Below, piece after piece: positions 8,874-17,475 of a DNA stretch of 47,930 bases (positions within the stretch are counted from its first letter, which is position 1; each line of letters opens with the position of its first letter). Source of the stretch: Nitrososphaeraceae archaeon. Its GTDB lineage: Archaea; Thermoproteota; Nitrososphaeria; Nitrososphaerales; Nitrososphaeraceae. The notes under the pieces are model-generated. The model worked only from the letters and a program-made list of their open reading frames with translations, had not been told where the DNA came from and did no database searches. The position numbers and the translations under genes were made by a program. Location: assembly GCA_021325295.1 (NCBI GenBank), contig JAJPHM010000028.1:1-47930 (forward strand), in the 5' to 3' direction.

Positions 8874-11372
8874 ATGCAAAAAAAGCTCATAGCGGCCATA
8901 GCGGCTGCAGCTCTTTTATTGGTATCTAGCTTTGCTGTAAGCCCACATGCATTGGCCCAGTCAAGCGTAAAAGGACCCTACGTTGACCAAGTAAAGTTTA
9001 TCCGCTATCTTGACGAAAATGTCGCACTCGGGGAGGTTAAAGCCGGCAATCTTGATTCGTATTTTTACCGCATACTACCTGAATCAGTTCCAGATATCAA
9101 AAACGACTCTAAGCTGAAAATTTACGATAGAGAAGCAGGATCCTATGGCCTTTTGCTAAACCCTGCCCCGCCAAGGAGCAACCAGACTGGCACTCTAAAC
9201 CCGTTTGAATTTAGGCAGGTAAGGTATGCAATGAATTACTTGGTTGACAGGGACTTTGTGGTTAATGAGATTTTGAAGGGCTTTGGCACTCCCATGGTCG
9301 ATCCATTTGGAATATACTCGCCGGAATACCTCAATATCATCAATACAGTCGAATCATTTGGTTTTAGAAATGATCCTGCGCTTGCCGACAAATTGATAAC
9401 TGAAACTCTGACTGGCGCCGGAGCAACCAAAGAAAATGGCGAATGGATGTACAAAGGAAATCCAATTACGATAAAAATTCTGATAAGAAACGATGATCCA
9501 AAGAGAAGCCAGATAGGAGAGTCGCTTTCGTCGAGCCTCGAAAGCCTTGGGTTTGTCGTGCAGAAAAGCTACGGCGACCTGAGCCAGGCAAGCAATGTAG
9601 TATACGGATCTGACCCGCAGGATATGCAGTGGCAGATATACACCGAAGGGTACGCTGGGACATCTGAATTTGTAAAATACAACCCAGTCATCGATGCGCA
9701 GATGTACGGACCATGGTTTGGAAATATGCCCGGCTGGCAGAACCCAAGCTACTGGCAATACCAGAATTCGTCGCTTGATACCCTGACACAGAAAATATAC
9801 CTTTTCAACTTTACATCTCAAGACGAGAGGAACAACCTCGTGAGGCAAGCAACAAAGGAAGGCATCCAAGAGTCTGTCAGAATATTCATCGCCCAGACAA
9901 CAGAACCATTTGTAGCATCATCGTCTCTGCATGGCCTGGTGAACGATTTTGGGGCAGGGATTACCAGCAGATATTCCCTTATTGATGCCAGATCGTCCAA
10001 TGACAATAGCTCATTGAACATCGGAGTCAAGCAGATCTATCAGGGCGCATGGAACAATGTGGCTGGCTGCAAGGATACATACTGTGTTACTATTCTTTCG
10101 GCAATAGAGGATGGCCCCACGACAAGACATCCCTATACAGGCGAGGTTCTTCCTCTCAGAGAAGTCTGGAACAATTCTGACATTGTAACAAACGGCCCTG
10201 AAGGAAGGCTTGCAGTAGACCCCAATGCCATGGTTTGGAACTCTACGCTTGAACAGTGGAAGGCTGTAGGGAATAATGTTACTGCCAAGAGCAAAGTCAC
10301 GTACACTCTGCTTTATTCAAAATGGCACAACGGGATCATGATGGACAGAAACGACATACTATACTCGTACTACTTTCCTTTTGAGTGGAGCAAAAACGAT
10401 ACGTCTGTAGATCCGGAATACGCTGCACAGGCACGGGTGACAGTTCCTCTTTTGAAAGGGATAAGCTTTTTGCCTGATGGCAGGCTCGTATCATACATTG
10501 ACCTGTGGCACTACGACAGTCAGGAGATAGCCGACCAAGCTTCAGTCTGGTCGGTTGAGCCGTGGGAGATAACTGCCGCCACTGAAAGGCTTGTAAAGGA
10601 TGGCAAGGTTGCTTATTCAAAGTCTGAAGCAGGGGCCAAGAATATCGACCAGCTATCGCTTATCACTGCCGGGCACGCCAGCATGATAAAGGATGAGCTT
10701 GAAAAAATGAAAAACGAAGGCTACATACCGCCTGCCTTGAAGGGTCTAGTAAATGCAAGCGAAGCAAGCAAGCGCTATGATGCAAGCATAGCTTGGATAG
10801 AGCAGCATAACAGCGCACTGATAAGTAACGGACCGTTTTACTTTGATAACTTTAACCCATCAGGCGGGACAATTACCATCAAGGCATTCAGAGACGAATC
10901 ATACCCCTTTGAGCAAGGTCACTTTTCGTCCTTTGAGTCTCCAAAGCTTGCAAGCATAGCAGGCGTAAATGTCGCTGACGTCATTACTATGGGGCAGCCC
11001 TCTACAATACAGGCCAGCATAGAGGTGAACGGTCAGCCAAGCAACGACGTATTCGTGCAGTATTTTTTGTCAAATAAAGACGGAGCAGTAGTGGTAGAAG
11101 GGGCAGGCCGTCCGACAAACAACACAGGTCAGTTTGAAATTGCATTGCGCGGAAACGATACTGCAATGCTATCGTCAGGACCCAATACTCTGAAAATATT
11201 TGCATATAGCAAAGAGGCATTTCGACCAGATATCTATGTCAATACTGTACTGGCTACCGGTCAAGGTAATTCTAATCCTGCATCTACCCCGGAATTTCCG
11301 GCAGGCATACTTGTTTTGATGGCAGCAGTGTTCGGCGGAATAATTGCAGCAACTAGAAGGAGGCTCTTCTAG
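8874..11372 (+). CDS. ABC importer substrate-binding protein, family 5-like, permuted, membrane-anchored
   Basis: An N-terminal signal peptide (hydrophobic to ALA at about residue 28) marks this 832-residue protein as secreted. It contains family-5 peptide-binding elements in reversed order. Residues 35-300 carry the part normally in the second half (KAGNLDSY, then RQVRYAMNYLVDRDF and GFGTPMVDP). Residues 480-680 carry the part normally first (SKWHNGIMMDRNDILYSY, later NGPFYF and a Yxx-type strand). A beta-rich Ig-like domain follows (about 700-800). The C-terminus has PEFP, a hydrophobic helix and a TRRRLF basic end, an archaeosortase-type or simple membrane anchor, with no lipobox. A TATA element (GTTTTATC) about 29 nt before the ATG predicts a leaderless transcript. 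It sits between the ATPase and the permeases. Confidence 0.88.
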   Translation: MQKKLIAAIAAAALLLVSSFAVSPHALAQSSVKGPYVDQVKFIRYLDENVALGEVKAGNLDSYFYRILPESVPDIKNDSKLKIYDREAGSYGLLLNPAPPRSNQTGTLNPFEFRQVRYAMNYLVDRDFVVNEILKGFGTPMVDPFGIYSPEYLNIINTVESFGFRNDPALADKLITETLTGAGATKENGEWMYKGNPITIKILIRNDDPKRSQIGESLSSSLESLGFVVQKSYGDLSQASNVVYGSDPQDMQWQIYTEGYAGTSEFVKYNPVIDAQMYGPWFGNMPGWQNPSYWQYQNSSLDTLTQKIYLFNFTSQDERNNLVRQATKEGIQESVRIFIAQTTEPFVASSSLHGLVNDFGAGITSRYSLIDARSSNDNSSLNIGVKQIYQGAWNNVAGCKDTYCVTILSAIEDGPTTRHPYTGEVLPLREVWNNSDIVTNGPEGRLAVDPNAMVWNSTLEQWKAVGNNVTAKSKVTYTLLYSKWHNGIMMDRNDILYSYYFPFEWSKNDTSVDPEYAAQARVTVPLLKGISFLPDGRLVSYIDLWHYDSQEIADQASVWSVEPWEITAATERLVKDGKVAYSKSEAGAKNIDQLSLITAGHASMIKDELEKMKNEGYIPPALKGLVNASEASKRYDASIAWIEQHNSALISNGPFYFDNFNPSGGTITIKAFRDESYPFEQGHFSSFESPKLASIAGVNVADVITMGQPSTIQASIEVNGQPSNDVFVQYFLSNKDGAVVVEGAGRPTNNTGQFEIALRGNDTAMLSSGPNTLKIFAYSKEAFRPDIYVNTVLATGQGNSNPASTPEFPAGILVLMAAVFGGIIAATRRRLF

Positions 11373-11406
11373 TTGAGGTGGCAGGAGGTTTGAGGCCTTT
11401 GGCACA

Positions 11407-11426
11407 AGTCCAGTCCAGTCCAGTCC
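11407..11426 (+). repeat. Four tandem AGTCC units
   Basis: Four perfect copies of the pentamer AGTCC follow one another in the 200-nt gap between the binding-protein gene and the first permease gene. A further near-copy follows within 15 nt. It looks like a slipped-strand simple repeat, and I see no coding function. The remaining gap carries an AT-rich element (CTATAATAA at about 11529-11537) that may be the promoter for the permeases. Confidence 0.7.
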
Positions 11427-11572
11427 AATCGAGACCAGTCTGGCGGCTTCCCTAGCAGTCCAGAGTATTCAGGTCAATCTGAGGGAAAGTACTGACTGAC
11501 CTATAGATCACCGACATATCACGGTAGACTATAATAACGTGCCCCTGTCACATTTGCCTAGGTCAGACGTGG

Positions 11573-12619
11573 TTGCAGGGCTTCCAGCGGTTTCTGATAA
11601 CTCGATCAATTAACATTGTAATTGTGCTTTTCAGTACTTTAACACTTACCATAGCCCTCCTAGGTTCGACAATGGACAAGACTCTAATAGACTCTATAAA
11701 CGCCAGTGTCAAAGAGGAAGTAAGCCAGCAAAAGATCACGTTTCATTCAACTGACGAATACAGGAAATACGTTGACGTAAAAATCGAACAACAGATCAAA
11801 TCAGTTGGTCTAGACGAGCCATGGTATTCTCCCAAGAGATTTGGAAACACTATGATTAAGGTTATGACCCTCGATCTTGGAAAATCCAATTCTTTTACAA
11901 GCTCGTCCGGGTCTTCCAGCGTTAGGGATATCATACTGGAAAGAATGCCCAACACGATACTGTTGTTTACTACATCTACTATCATAATATCAGCTATAGG
12001 GCTTTACGTAGGAGCATTTGTAGCCAGCAAGGCCGGATCAGTCTGGGACAGGATAAATTCCGCATTTGCTGTGTTCAGCGGCAGCTTTCCAATCTGGTGG
12101 ATTGGGATGCTAATGATATTTGCCTTTGCCTTTGCTTATCACATCTTCCCAGCGCGCTCTACTCCGCTTACCCAGCCTTCAGATCCGTCGTATATCATAG
12201 ACCTTCTCTATCACATGCTCCTTCCACTGATAACAATAGTGCTTGTAGGATTCGGGTCATGGGCCTATTTTGTGCGCTTTTTTGTGGTTGGAATCCTAAA
12301 CGAAGACTATATTCAGGCCAAGAGAACTGCCGGCATCTCCGAGAAAAAGATAGTCTATTCTCACGCCTTGAAAAACGCAGCCCCTCCGATTGTAACAGTC
12401 ATTGCATTGAGCCTTGCAGCATCGTTTGGTGGAGCAATTCTTTCCGAAGCTGTCTTCGACTGGCCGGGAATGGGCAAGCTGTATTATGACGCAATAGGGG
12501 CTTTTGACTACCCTATAATCATTGGTGTGACATATCTGCTGACTGTTATATTTGTGCTGACTGTATTTGCTGCAGACATTGTATATGGCTACTTTGATCC
12601 GAGAGTAAAAGTCGGATAG
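11573..12619 (+). CDS. ABC importer permease, DppB/OppB-like
   Basis: This 348-residue inner-membrane permease forms half of the translocation pore. It has an N-terminal helix (SINIVIVLFSTLTLTIALL), an external segment of about 90 residues, and then five helices of the binding-protein-dependent transport fold. The cytoplasmic coupling (EAA) loop appears as QAKRTAGISEKKI, followed by YSHALKNAAPP, at residues about 245-270. The start is TTG 11573 with a TATA-like CTATAATAA about 40 nt upstream, implying its own promoter in addition to readthrough from the binding-protein gene. Length and motif placement are normal for DppB. It pairs with the DppC-like protein encoded 93 nt downstream. Confidence 0.93.
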   Translation: MQGFQRFLITRSINIVIVLFSTLTLTIALLGSTMDKTLIDSINASVKEEVSQQKITFHSTDEYRKYVDVKIEQQIKSVGLDEPWYSPKRFGNTMIKVMTLDLGKSNSFTSSSGSSSVRDIILERMPNTILLFTTSTIIISAIGLYVGAFVASKAGSVWDRINSAFAVFSGSFPIWWIGMLMIFAFAFAYHIFPARSTPLTQPSDPSYIIDLLYHMLLPLITIVLVGFGSWAYFVRFFVVGILNEDYIQAKRTAGISEKKIVYSHALKNAAPPIVTVIALSLAASFGGAILSEAVFDWPGMGKLYYDAIGAFDYPIIIGVTYLLTVIFVLTVFAADIVYGYFDPRVKVG

Positions 12620-12712
12620 TATGGCGGCGCTGAGAAAATGAAAAAAGAAAGGTACTGCAAACAAACAGGCCAGATAAAAGAATGGTGATTGTAGCAAACG
12701 ACAACAAATGAA

Positions 12713-14098
12713 GTGATATCAAGAAGGCAGATAGTCGAGGAGTTTCGCCGTTCAAGGGCAGGAATGGCTGGCGCAGGCATACTTGCGGTTCTTATCGCAA
12801 TGAGCCTCTATGCAGCAATAGCTATCCCTTTGGAGTCGTTCAGGCAGTGGAACAACCCAAATTACTGGGTGGATTATCCAAGGTCTGCAGCTCCGTCTTG
12901 GACCAATGTTGGGATACTTGGCCCCAAAGCCCCCCAGCACATAATCCTGTCTTATCCAAACGATGCCTCAGTGTCAAGGTCCTCTTTGAATGGGATAAAC
13001 CTGGTGACTCACACGTATACCGTTGATTTTGACTATGACTCGTACCCAAGCGACTTTATGCTGCCATATGACGTAAAATATGGAAGTACCCCGCCAATAC
13101 TGCAGGTGGATGTGTCAAGGCCGGACGGCAAAACATTCAGGATATACTATTTCTCCCTGCCGCCATCGCAATCTACCGGCGGAAATGAAGCCTCGGCGAG
13201 GGTCTTTTCCTCTGACCCAAAAGTTTCTGAAAACCTGCGCAATTATTACGGTGACTTCAAGTACCAGCAGGATGCTTCAAGGCCGGAGATAATGATCTTT
13301 TCTGACTTGCAGCACAGCGCGGTCTTGAAGGGCAAGTACATGTTCAAAGAGACGTTTTATCTCTTTGGCAATTCAGATGCAGTAGAAAAATCAGGAGTTG
13401 TTCTGGGAGGCAAGGTCTATGGCCTTATGGGCACAGATGAATCACGCAGAGACTTAGCTATCGGTCTTTTATGGGGAGCGCCTGTAGCTCTTTTTATCGG
13501 CCTGACTGTATCTATAGCCTCTGTTCTCATCGGTCTTGTCTATGGCGTCATAGCTGGCTACAAAGGCAAGAGAACCGATGAGGGACTGATGAGGATAAAT
13601 GACGTGTTCTATTCGCTCCCGACCCTGCCTCTTCTTGTAATTATGTCTGTTGCAATCGGCAGAAGTATCTTTCTCATTACAGGCTTTTTAGTAATCTTTG
13701 GCTGGGTAGGCATGGCAAAGATAAGCAGAAGCCTTGCTCTGCAGATAAAGAACCTCCAATACGTAGAAGCTGCAAAGCTGATGGGTCAATCGGATATCAG
13801 GATAATTTTCAAGCACATAATTCCGCAACTTTTGCCATTGACCTTTGCCAGCATTGCCATTTCAGTTCCTGCAGCCATCTTGGGCGAGGCGGGCCTGAGC
13901 TTTGTTGGCCTCGGAGACCCATCCATTCCAACATGGGGCCAGATATTGCATGATGCAAACTCTGCAGGTGCTGCAGCAAGTGGAGTCTGGTGGTGGGTAG
14001 CACCACCAGGTTTTATGATAGCTATTACGGGCCTTGCTTTTGTGCTGATCGGAAACGCTCTTGACTCTATCGTAAATCCGCGTTCAAAAAAGATATAG
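12713..14098 (+). CDS. ABC importer permease, DppC/OppC-like, with large external insert
   Basis: This is the second permease of the importer, 461 residues compared with about 300 for ordinary DppC. The first membrane helix is at about 20-40. The segment normally leading into helix 2 (GTDESRRDLAIGLLWGAP) begins only at residue 240. In between lies an external domain of about 200 residues rich in Tyr, Pro and Ser (for example DFDYDSYPSDF). Five further helices follow, with the coupling loop EAAKLMGQSDIRII and FKHIIPQLLP near 345-370. It starts with GTG 12713. A perfect 7-bp hairpin right after the stop (14107-14127) ends the operon. The extra domain may dock the unusual anchored binding protein; that is inference. 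Confidence 0.92.
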   Translation: MISRRQIVEEFRRSRAGMAGAGILAVLIAMSLYAAIAIPLESFRQWNNPNYWVDYPRSAAPSWTNVGILGPKAPQHIILSYPNDASVSRSSLNGINLVTHTYTVDFDYDSYPSDFMLPYDVKYGSTPPILQVDVSRPDGKTFRIYYFSLPPSQSTGGNEASARVFSSDPKVSENLRNYYGDFKYQQDASRPEIMIFSDLQHSAVLKGKYMFKETFYLFGNSDAVEKSGVVLGGKVYGLMGTDESRRDLAIGLLWGAPVALFIGLTVSIASVLIGLVYGVIAGYKGKRTDEGLMRINDVFYSLPTLPLLVIMSVAIGRSIFLITGFLVIFGWVGMAKISRSLALQIKNLQYVEAAKLMGQSDIRIIFKHIIPQLLPLTFASIAISVPAAILGEAGLSFVGLGDPSIPTWGQILHDANSAGAAASGVWWWVAPPGFMIAITGLAFVLIGNALDSIVNPRSKKI

Positions 14099-14106
14099 AG
14101 AAAGTA

Positions 14107-14127
14107 GAGACAGCGTAAATCTGTCTC
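14107..14127 (+). terminator. Hairpin after the importer operon
   Basis: GAGACAG and CTGTCTC form a perfect 7-bp inverted repeat with a 7-nt loop, starting 9 nt after the stop codon of the last permease gene. A short T-run (GGTTTTC) follows at about 14132. Position and symmetry suggest transcription termination or 3'-end stabilisation of the importer mRNA. Archaeal terminators usually rely on T-runs rather than hairpins, so the hairpin itself may act as an mRNA-stability element. Confidence 0.5.
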
Positions 14128-14236
14128 GCTAGGTTTTCTAGGCTTTGAATACAAGGCATGACTTATCCTGCCTGTCTTTCTTTTGTATATGCACATCGTT
14201 TATATTACTACCAGTATTCCACGATCATACCTACTT

Positions 14237-14476
14237 ATGTCATACGAAAGAAGAGGCGGCTACGGAGGTAGCTTCGCTCCAAAGCCCGTAGAAATGGGCA
14301 AAGAATACGACGTGCAAATAACTGAAAAGAGCAGACAAGGTGATGGCGTTGCCAGAGTTCAAGGATTTGTAATTTTTGTCAAAAATGGACAAGTCGGACA
14401 GAATGCAAAGGTAAAGATCACCAGCGTAGGAAATAGATTCGCAGTAGCAGAGCTTGCTGAGCAACAGCAACAATAG
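14237..14476 (+). CDS. Small TRAM-domain RNA-binding protein
   Basis: This 79-residue protein is essentially one TRAM domain preceded by an RGG-like, Gly/Arg/Tyr-rich segment (YERRGGYGG). The core has the family pattern YDVQITEKSRQGDGVARVQGF, then FVKNG, then AKVKI. Stand-alone TRAM proteins in archaea act as small RNA chaperones, comparable to bacterial cold-shock proteins, or assist tRNA/rRNA modification. The start at ATG 14237 is chosen because a TATA box (TTTATATTA at about 14198-14206) lies about 35 nt upstream and the domain begins here; a longer frame from ATG 14183 would begin upstream of the predicted transcription start. It is monocistronic, with a Gln-rich tail (EQQQQ). Confidence 0.9.
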   Translation: MSYERRGGYGGSFAPKPVEMGKEYDVQITEKSRQGDGVARVQGFVIFVKNGQVGQNAKVKITSVGNRFAVAELAEQQQQ

Positions 14477-14479
14477 TTA

Positions 14480-15137
14480 CAAACCCAAAGATGTGGCAAC
14501 TACCAGCTAATGGAAAGTACCACAGTTGTTTTTCTTCTAATTTTTCGGAATGATATAAAGTTAAATCAGATCAAGTTAAATCAAGCCAATGTATCCAACC
14601 TATCATAGCATGATGGCAGATGTCTCTGCTCGCTGAACCCTAGAACAAAATAGCTCACAGAATCAGCGGAATCATCTAAAAAATTTTAATAAAGAAAGAA
14701 TCATGACTATTTCTCACGGGCTACCTTCTTCTATGAGACCCATAATTAAAATCAACGGCCGTCAAACTGCTCTCGCAGCGCTATCCTCTTTTAGCAGATC
14801 CGTCGCTTGCCATAACTATTATTGTTGAAGCGTACAATAGCGCAGATCAGATTATCAACAATAGCTCCAGCTCCGGGATAATCTCTACCATGAATGAGTA
14901 TATTAGCTAGAACTATATGCAACTTTACTTTTTAATTTAAAGAAGAAAACCATAAAGCGCGGATGCCTCAGCAACTCATAATCCTCATCATTTTATCCTA
15001 TCTTGATGCTCTTTGTTTTATAGCTCAGCCGGCTCTTCCTATACTTCATCAGCATCCTATACGAAATTGGCAGTGTCGTTTAATAAAGCATGGTGGCAAA
15101 AAGGAACGACCCACAGAAACACATGGGTAGCACGGGA
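14480..15137. other. 660-nt gap without a confident gene
   Basis: Between the TRAM gene and the aIF5A stop I see no intact gene of recognisable family. Contents: an 11-nt direct repeat AAGTTAAATCA at 14558-14568 and 14573-14583; a TATA-like AATTTTAAT at about 14684-14692; a broken reading frame (14703-14910, listed separately); an AT-rich stretch near 14925-14942; and an open frame 14963-15130 (55 codons) with no recognisable features. No tRNA, rRNA or CRISPR structure was seen. Confidence 0.5.
14703..14910 (+). pseudogene. Possible frameshifted small hypothetical gene
   Basis: From ATG 14703 (or ATG 14733) one frame reads through RPIIKINGRQTALAALSSFS up to a stop at about 14828. A frame shifted by one base continues from about 14791 as AITIIVEAYNSADQIINNSS and ends at TAG 14908. 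Both halves have protein-like composition and meet at a plausible junction near 14790-14812, so together they look like one protein of about 68 residues broken by a one-base indel. An AT-rich promoter-like element (14684-14692) lies just upstream. Family unknown. It could equally be two chance open stretches or a sequencing error. Confidence 0.3.
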
Positions 15138-15542
15138 TTATCCTTTTACCCTTACTATCTTGATTCTATCTAGGACCTTCCAGTACTCCACTTCACGGCC
15201 CTGAACTTCACCTTGCTGTATCTTGTCTCTGATTTCATCCTCAATCGCTGAAGTCTCGAATACTTCAAAGGTCTCGAGATCCATTATCTGAAGTGATTCT
15301 CCAGTCTTTGAAATTATCTGGCCGTTTCTTTTGTCAATGAGTGGAACCTCGACCTTGGTAGAGACTGGTCCTACAAATGGATGTGGCTTGTTATCAAAAA
15401 CTCCGACTGCCGTAATTCTTGCTTTCGCCGATCCATGCTTGCCAGGCTTGCTGTGGTCATATGAGACTATTCTGCAAGGTTCTCCATCGATTATAATGTA
15501 GGAGCCTATTTTAAGTGCTCCAAGGTCCATTGGTTTACTCAT
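15138..15542 (-). CDS. eif5A: Translation initiation factor aIF5A
   Basis: aIF5A is the archaeal homologue of eIF5A/EF-P, which relieves ribosome stalling and is activated by hypusine or deoxyhypusine. The 134-residue protein has the KOW/SH3-like N-domain, with the modification loop SKPGKHGSAK; K35 is the expected hypusination site. The C-terminal OB-fold domain follows (VPLIDKRNGQI to RIKIVRVKG). The length is normal and no residue is missing. On the coding strand, a TATA element (CTTTAAATA, about 15570-15578) lies roughly 30 nt before the ATG, and a CTCC-rich stretch close to the start leaves little room for a leader. It is monocistronic. Confidence 0.96.
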   Translation of the reverse strand: MSKPMDLGALKIGSYIIIDGEPCRIVSYDHSKPGKHGSAKARITAVGVFDNKPHPFVGPVSTKVEVPLIDKRNGQIISKTGESLQIMDLETFEVFETSAIEDEIRDKIQQGEVQGREVEYWKVLDRIKIVRVKG

Positions 15543-15680
15543 TTATCAGGAGGCTAGAGAAGAAGATCCTATTTAAAGTTATAAGCACATCAAGTCTGTT
15601 TTATTCCAATGCTGCTATTCTCTTTCCGGCCTTTTTTCCTTTCCTGTCCTTCTCTTCTTTTACTGCTGTTATTATCTGCC

Positions 15681-16286
15681 TTACTTTAGCTTTTCAAGAA
15701 TAGAAAAGCTAACCAGATTATTCAGAGAGATTCCCTTTCTGGCGACGTCTCTTCTTGTCCGCTCGCAATATTTCTGGTCGCTTTGATGTGTCCTTTCACC
15801 TTCGACTTCCAGTACTATCAGGTTTTTCGAATATGGAAAAGTAAATTTGGGCTGCTCGCTGGCCAGTATCTGCATATCTACAAGGCTTGCTTTTTTTACC
15901 TTGTCTCTCCTTGCGATGACATTTGCAAGGTCGCCCATCTCACCGTCGTCGTAAGCGTATTTTGTAAAGTAAAGCGAGATATAATTGAGTTTTTCAGCGG
16001 TACGCTCAAACAGGTGACTGCTCAGGCTGAACATAAAAGAAAGTCTGTCCATCCCATGCTTGCTAATGTCATCCAAGACAGACTGGATATTTGTGAATGA
16101 TGCAAGAATATAGTGGTTGGCCTTATTTGGAAAGTATGGTATGCTCTCTTCGGCAAAAGTGGCTGTGACAAAGTAGATCTCTCCAATATGCTCGGCTTTT
16201 TTCCAATAATCAAGCAGCTGTTCTGATTGCTTTCCATGTGGCGTGCATACATAGCCAACACTATCCCTGCTGCCGGTCAACCCCAC
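15681..16286 (-). CDS. Conserved hypothetical protein
   Basis: I do not recognise a family for this 201-residue protein. It is soluble, has no signal peptide and alternates alpha/beta segments. Notable stretches are GYVCTPHGKQSEQ, FVTATFAEESIPYFPNK and a basic ERTRRDVARKG near the C-terminus. The beginning resembles a nucleotide- or regulator-binding alpha/beta domain but lacks a P-loop. The GTG start is supported by a TATA element (AGTATATAT on the coding strand, about 16309-16317) located 27 nt upstream, predicting a leaderless mRNA. Neighbours are aIF5A and a glycosyltransferase on the same strand, each with its own promoter, so context gives no functional hint. Confidence 0.7.
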   Translation of the reverse strand: MGLTGSRDSVGYVCTPHGKQSEQLLDYWKKAEHIGEIYFVTATFAEESIPYFPNKANHYILASFTNIQSVLDDISKHGMDRLSFMFSLSSHLFERTAEKLNYISLYFTKYAYDDGEMGDLANVIARRDKVKKASLVDMQILASEQPKFTFPYSKNLIVLEVEGERTHQSDQKYCERTRRDVARKGISLNNLVSFSILEKLK

Positions 16287-16393
16287 CGACCTTCAGATAC
16301 TGGAACTGTGATATATACTATAAGTTGGCTTAAAGTAATCAGAACAGGTATTATGGTCGGTTGGTTGCTTATTTATGGTCATATGCCCTTAGG

Positions 16394-17314
16394 TTAGCAA
16401 GAAGAAGAAAAGCTGGCTCGTAGTCTCTCATAGTCGATTGTCTTTGAGCTTTCTGCTGTGTGCCATTTTGCAGAATTTGTTCCCGATAGCTTGATTCTGT
16501 AATATGGTACCAGTGAAAATCCAATGGCAGCCGAGAGGGCACCGGGCAAGTCAGCTGCAGCCTGACAGAGAGCCTGTGCAATCACTACGCGTGATGGAAG
16601 TGAAATTTCCAGCTTTGAGATATGGGCCTGAAGCTGGTCATGGCCATTTGCAGCCCTTATAATCTGAGAGGCCATCTCTGCCATATTTGCCGCAGGCCGG
16701 AAGTAGACTATTGCACTGTCGTTATACACCACGTTTGCCCTGGCTTCAAGCACCATGCACTGCAAATAAAGGTCGATTGCAATGACATCCGCAGGGATTA
16801 TGATGTCTCTTGCTATTCTTGAATCAACTGCCAATGCCCTTCCCATCACAGTATACTGAGACAGACCTGCTCTTCTGGCAGCCCTTAACCAATTGGAGAT
16901 AAACCTTCCCCCTCTACCTGCTATGCCGTCTACTTGAACAGGCAATGGATTAGATGCGCAGAGAGAAATTCCCTTGCTATTGTCCAGACTAGATGCAAGT
17001 TCATGTGTGCAGTTTGGATGAGGTATTATGTCTGCATCGTAGAGCACTATAATCTCACCAATTGCTTCCCTGAAAATCTCATTCCATGCTGCAGCTGCAC
17101 CCCTTCTGTTCTCGTGATGCAGCAGTTTAATATTTAGAGACGACTTTGTCGCAAAATCCCTAACCATATCTGCAGTGTTGTCAGAGGAATCATCAGAAAT
17201 CAGCACTTCAGAAATTGCAAAGCCGGATAGATATTGTGATTCAAGCGACGCAAGGAGGCTGCGTATATTCTTCTGTTCGTTATAGGACGGTATACCAATG
17301 GTCAGCTGGCGCAC
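16394..17314 (-). CDS. Glycosyltransferase family 2
   Basis: This 306-residue GT-A-fold enzyme transfers a sugar from a nucleotide or lipid-phosphate donor. The N-terminus has IGIPSYNEQKNI, then VLISDDSSDNT and the metal-binding motif LYDADIIP (DxD type, near residue 93). A family-2 acceptor region follows. The C-terminal hydrophobic stretch (LPGALSAAIGFSLVPYY) could associate with the membrane. The GTG start lies about 26 nt downstream of a TATA element (TTAAATAT on the coding strand, about 17337-17343), indicating a leaderless transcript. It is distinct from the two GT2 paralogues at 38.2 and 42.4 kb and lies outside that glycan cluster. The acceptor is unknown; dolichol-linked or surface glycan synthesis is plausible. 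Confidence 0.85.
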   Translation of the reverse strand: MRQLTIGIPSYNEQKNIRSLLASLESQYLSGFAISEVLISDDSSDNTADMVRDFATKSSLNIKLLHHENRRGAAAAWNEIFREAIGEIIVLYDADIIPHPNCTHELASSLDNSKGISLCASNPLPVQVDGIAGRGGRFISNWLRAARRAGLSQYTVMGRALAVDSRIARDIIIPADVIAIDLYLQCMVLEARANVVYNDSAIVYFRPAANMAEMASQIIRAANGHDQLQAHISKLEISLPSRVVIAQALCQAAADLPGALSAAIGFSLVPYYRIKLSGTNSAKWHTAESSKTIDYERLRASFSSSC

Positions 17315-17475
17315 TGTTCCTGCTATAGTATTGGATATTTAATGAAGCTTGTGATAGTGTGACGGCATGAAGTAGATTGGCAGCAACTTTTTTTGCTTGA
17401 CTCTATGCAATCAAGCTGAAAGGTTAGGCGGCCTTTATAGTTCTTTATCAAGGCTAAACTATTCATTCATATTCC

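Noticed and set aside
14963-15130. 55-codon rightward frame before the aIF5A stop
   Set aside because: No recognisable features, no good promoter and uncertain composition; not enough to call a gene.
15013-15204. 63-codon rightward frame
   Set aside because: Overlaps the 3' end of aIF5A on the opposite strand and is low-complexity.
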